64,000 nt of DNA from Schistosoma mansoni (taxonomy: Eukaryota; Platyhelminthes; Trematoda; Strigeidida; Schistosomatidae). A model generated the notes under the pieces. It was not told where the DNA came from, ran no database searches, and worked only from the letters and a program-made list of their open reading frames with translations. The stretch covers positions 23,826,872 through 23,890,871 of the forward strand of contig NC_031495.1 of NCBI RefSeq assembly GCF_000237925.1. The letters run 5' to 3'. Every line of letters starts with the position of its first letter. Positions within the stretch are counted from its first letter, which is position 1. The position numbers and the translations under genes are program-made. Positions 60,101 to 64,000 of the stretch are shown piece after piece.

Positions 60101-63100
60101 GTTTGTTTCTTCATGAAGCATTTCAACTACATAACTCTCAAGAAGTCGAATACTTCGTACTTTATCCATCCTTTGCTATTTTTGTGGTTAAGTTCACAAC
60201 GTACTAGCCGGTTTCATATTATTACTCTTAATCAGTTTCTGAATATTTTCCAAGAGTGTATTTTCAGCCGCTTTGTTCACTTCCTTAGTATTTACGGTGG
60301 ATGTAGGCTATCTTCCCACTATTTTCTAGCAAGTCCCACACACGCACTGAAATGTCTCGTGAATTAAAGTAGCGCTACTTGTAAGTGTGGGATTTCGCAT
60401 TCACTAACCACAAAGGACAAGAATTTTAAGTTGATTTGGTCTCATTTATATGTCCCATATAATAACTTCTGAGATCAGTTTCAGGAAATGCTAGAAAAAC
60501 GACTTTTTAAAGATACAAGTTGTTTGTATAAGATCGTGTCATGCTCTAATGCCTAATAGTCCTAGCGTTGGCTTATGATCTGGCAGGTGCAGTCTAAAAG
60601 TGAGACGAACTATATGATCAATCAAGGAATTAAAGATGGGGTTTATTAACATTATTTAAACACCTGAATATTGGTACAAGGAAGCACCAGATACATATGC
60701 GCCGCACAAATCTCATTCGATTTGTGTGAGGGATGTGATACCGTCCAGGTGCCCAGACTGAAGCAGGTGGTTTTCTTAAGGGCTCGCACCCGGAGCCTTT
60801 GACATGAAGGTCTAGTCCACAAGGCAGTGGAGCATCGTAAGGAGATGCAGTCCCATGGTAGCCGGTGACCAACAATAGGTTCATACGCCATTCGTTCCTT
60901 CAGGATACTGGAGCCCATGTGCACCATTAGTTTGGAATCTGGGTTTTCCAACTCCCCTAGGTGGATCCTCCACATCCACCAACCCGGTTAAAGCGCCGGA
61001 CATTCGCTTTTCGTCTTCTCACTTTTGTGAACAACACCCCCGTCACGAGAAGGCAGTGAGTAGGACTTCCCTGGCAGAGGCTATATATGCGCGTGGCCAT
61101 ATGAGAGCATTTGGAGAGGGAGAGCGAACTCTCCCCACTCTCAGTTGTACCAGGGTATTTGGAGGCATAATGTTTGTTTTCCATAGATTTGTGTGTTTTC
61201 TAGGAAACAAGGTCCCTCTAGATTTTCGCTTTAGTTAGCTGGGACAGATCGTCATAATGTTGACGCTGAATATCTAGTTTACATGTATGTTGTAATGACA
61301 TGTTCGGAAATTCACCTTCACTTCCAAGGGACGAGTTATTCAGTTGTCGTTTAGGCTTCCAAGTAGTGTTGAGTCATAATTAGTTTGGACTTAGGTGGAT
61401 TAGTTACCAACTTGAACTTTTAACTAAACTAGGATGTCGAAATTACATTCGTGAAGGACCATTGCTAACCCCCTCTACATTTAATTTTGGTATCTGTTGT
61501 GATTAATTAGTGTGACGTTCAAATTAAGTGCACATGTATCAGATATGCTGCTGGTGACTTGACAGTGTACACTAAACACAGAGACGTAAATGTGCCTTTG
61601 CTGCTCTACTTCAAGGAAATTTATAGAGTTTAGTTCGTTTAACAAAGATTAAGGTAAAACAATCGTAATCACTATTTTTATTACTATACTGCTTTGGAGT
61701 TTAATGTGAAGTCCACAGTAGGATCAGTATGTATCCTATAGAAGCGTCCTACCAGGAGTTCAAGATCGACTAGTGAGATGGTACCTTCGGAACGTCAGAT
61801 GTATTATCAAATATAGAGGATTATTCGATTGGTGATTCCCCGGCACAGTTATAGTCAATTTGAGTTGTCATATTTTGACCACTAAGACCGGATCTGCGTT
61901 GAGCCCCTGGACCACAGTTTTCGTAACAGATATAATCAGTTCTCTAGAGGTAGTTAGTCATGAGCCATCTAGTATCTTCATTTCGGAAAAGTATTTCCCC
62001 ATGATTGTAACAGACTGACGTCGTGACGGCTTCAAAGGTAATCAATATGGACTTACAGCATCCTGGTCTATAAATATAATTACTTCCGTCTACTACTCTG
62101 CAATCAGCATATGGACACGAACATACTGACTGAGCGGAGTGAGTGCTGATTGCATTTTGAGACATCTGGTACGTGCGTTAGACCTGTATGTTCGTTTGTT
62201 CCTACTGGTTTTTACTGTCCAATGTATCGATAATTTGCACAAAGGCTTTGCAATCCTTCCAGCTAGTGTGGTTTCTAAACTAAAATCTTCAAAATCATGG
62301 TTGCTTGCTGCGCACATTGATTCTACCAACCATTAAGTAGTTTCATCATTTTACTTGGTTACAAATAGCAACTACAATGTGATTGCCCTCCGTTTGGCCT
62401 CTTATTGGTTGCAGGCACTACGAGTATCACAATTCATCATATCCATCTTTTAGTTTTTTGGTTTTGCTTGTTGGGTTTCTCTAAACGTTTTCTTACGAGT
62501 TCTGCGGTTTCTGCTTTCTTGTGGTCTAGTAACTCATTTCGGTCCAGATATAAACACTTTATTTGTGTTAGTTCTCGAACAAAGTTCCTAATATCACCAA
62601 GATTCTGACTACCACTCCACAAAACTGTCAACGTTTTTATTACTAGAGGTTTCATGCTTTCAAAGAGTTTAGTTTGTCCCGGCACCTGTAGCCTGACTTT
62701 CAACTGAAATTTAGTAATTACAAAAAAATTTAGTGTCATTTAAATAGTATACTGTTGCTTTTGGTAGTAGTATAAGTTTTTAGGCTGAAAATGTGGTTGT
62801 CTGTCTTCTTACATGTCTGTCATTTGTAGGTCGTTTGCTGATCCAATCACGGCTAAGTTTGCTTGTGGCCAAACACATTTAAAATGTCATGATAAGTCTT
62901 CCATAATTTAGTTTCTTAATATTTGATGAGAATAATGGTTGATTTGGTGATAATTGTGCCCTGTCCTTAATGGATTGTGGAATTTCTCGATACTTTATAT
63001 TTCTGCATTACAATTAACGCCCGATATTTCCACCCCAAATTATGTAACTATTCATATTAAACTAGCATTTTTCCTTACTCAACTTGGGTGTACTAACTGA

Positions 63101-63786
63101 GAAATGCCGCAAAAACCTCGCCATCCTGTTTGTGGATATGATGAAGTGCAGTTAGATGATGGAACTATCAGACCTATGACAGAAGTAGAGCTTCTTCAAA
63201 GGAAGATTGATGAAACAACCTCAGATGTAGGTATTCCATTCTTTTTCACAGTTGAACTCATGTAAGTTATTATGTTTGCTTATTACTTCATTGTTTCGGA
63301 AAATGTGTACAAGGAACCTAACAAAATAGCTAATTTTCATCAAGTGTTCTTCAGTTTATATTGGTCTGTATTTAATTTTATTTAAAAAGTCACAAATGAT
63401 GTAGAATTAAATTTCACATGGTTCTGTCGTGGTCAAGCATTAATTATTTCATGTAATTTGATATTTCCTTCAAATGTTCCTACAAGCATTTTCGAAAGAA
63501 AAAGTTTTGGTATGGTGTAATTACACTAATGCACTCATTTTTATATTTCTTTGTTAGTTTGTTAGAACTCTTCTCATCTCTTTATGCGTTTCAATCCTTT
63601 TATTTTAACCCATTTTAGTCACTGGAAGCCTCTCGACGAATGATGGCTTTATGTGAGGAGGTGAGTCTTTTTACATCTATGATAATAATTGATCAAAGTC
63701 GAGAAAATGATATGCTAAATGTTTATGTAATATTTAGGCCAAAGAGGCAGGGATTTCTACACTGGTCATGTTAGATGATCAAGGCG
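60017..63786 (+). CDS. SNAP25: SNAP-25 (Qbc-SNARE), 5' exons
   Basis: Coding exons 63104-63226, 63619-63660 and 63738-63786 join in frame: ...MTEVELLQRKIDETTSD, SLEASRRMMALCEE, AKEAGISTLVMLDDQG. This is the N-terminal Qb SNARE helix of SNAP-25 (compare SLESTRRMLQLVEE and DAGIRTLVMLDEQGEQ). A second possible first exon, 60017-60100, also ends in phase 0. The last exon ends one base into a codon before GTAAG; the next exon should supply the Glu of GEQ and lies beyond the window, as do the palmitoylated linker and Qc helix. SNAP-25 pairs with syntaxin and synaptobrevin at the plasma membrane to drive vesicle fusion. The intron between the two first exons carries a LINE derivative. Confidence 0.88.
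60635..61190 (-). mobile_element. short internally deleted LINE family A derivative
   Basis: On the minus strand the leader of family A (TTTAACCGGGTTGGTGG, CACATGGGCTCCAG, GGTCACCGGCTACCATGGG; compare 41600-41370) runs straight into the family A 3' tail (GGCGCATATGTATCTGGTGC, AATATTCAGG), with no endonuclease or RT. About 550 bp, apparently non-autonomous. Confidence 0.7.
61191..63103. other. intron between SNAP-25 first exons
   Basis: Probable intron when exon 1a is used, and promoter region for exon 1b. Short frames at 62093-62329 and 62437-62739 (minus) have no recognisable similarity. Confidence 0.45.
63104..63226 (+). CDS. SNAP25: SNAP-25 alternative first exon 1b
   Basis: 41 codons, MPQKPRHPVCGYDEVQLDDG followed by TIRPMTEVELLQRKIDETTS and a final Asp, then GTAGGT. 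TACTAACTGAG just before the ATG looks like a branch point plus acceptor, so the exon could be spliced (cis or spliced-leader trans) at 63101 rather than start a transcript. Confidence 0.82.
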
Positions 63787-64000
63787 GTAAGGTTACGCAT
63801 ATATGTTGTGACACAATTTGTAAATTTCATGTTGTAAAGTTGTTGTCTAGACTGGATATTAACTACATTCTGGGTGTATTTTAGTGGAGAGGTAGTTTAA
63901 ACAAAATGTTGTGTCTTGTCCAAGATAACCTGGTGTGTATAATTAATAAAAAATTGTAAACTACACCATATATGTATATATAATAGACTACAATTGTGTC

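Overview
This window looks like nuclear DNA of a blood fluke (Schistosoma), most probably S. mansoni or a close relative. It is AT-rich and intron-bearing. It holds a 121-bp satellite that I recognise as Sm1-7, a Boudicca-type Gypsy element, tRNA-headed SINE-like repeats carrying hammerhead ribozymes (Smα-like), and genes with 30-45 bp micro-introns typical of schistosomes. Everything here was read by eye; no search or alignment program was run.

Host genes. (1) 510-4400, minus: 3' part of a BTB/BACK/Kelch-like gene, two exons joined in frame; the exon with the first half of the BTB fold was not found. (2) 24359-24706, plus: intronless POLR3K (RPC10/RPC11), the RNA polymerase III subunit for transcript cleavage. 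(3) 43149-51817, minus: an apparently complete mitochondrial pyruvate dehydrogenase kinase gene in six exons, with introns of 44, 34 and 32 bp, then 2.1 and 5.0 kb. (4) 60017 to beyond the right edge, plus: the 5' end of a SNAP-25 gene with two alternative first coding exons, at 60017 and 63104.

Mobile DNA fills much of the rest. 4.9-5.9 kb: ribozyme-SINE pieces in opposite orientation around an Sm1-7 array and an assembly gap. 8.67-14.0 kb: a young, apparently whole Boudicca-like LTR element. 14.2-16.6 kb: a Penelope-like element in a large inverted duplication. 16.7-17.1 kb: a CR1-like LINE tail. 19.35-21.95 kb: an old broken Boudicca-like copy. 25.8-26.3 and 29.2-29.7 kb: inverted pairs of a second ribozyme-bearing SINE family. 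30.4 and 33.0 kb: Penelope-type remnants. 36.6-38.5 kb: an RTE/SR2-like LINE. 38.75-41.65 and 44.5-45.9 kb: two copies of another LINE family. 46.0 kb: a foldback element. 49.3-49.9 kb: a composite inverted ribozyme-SINE insertion with 12-bp target duplications. 54.5-56.8 kb: a CR1-like LINE. 58.45-58.75 kb: a solo LTR. 60.6-61.2 kb: a short, internally deleted LINE derivative.

The observations I rate highest are the duplicated first exons of SNAP-25, the repeated inverted-pair arrangement of ribozyme-bearing retroposons in the same window as a Penelope element that is itself inverted, the completed PDK gene with its micro-introns, and two abutting perfect palindromes at 7510-7575. No CRISPR, operon or other prokaryotic system is present, and I saw no coherent new multigene system.
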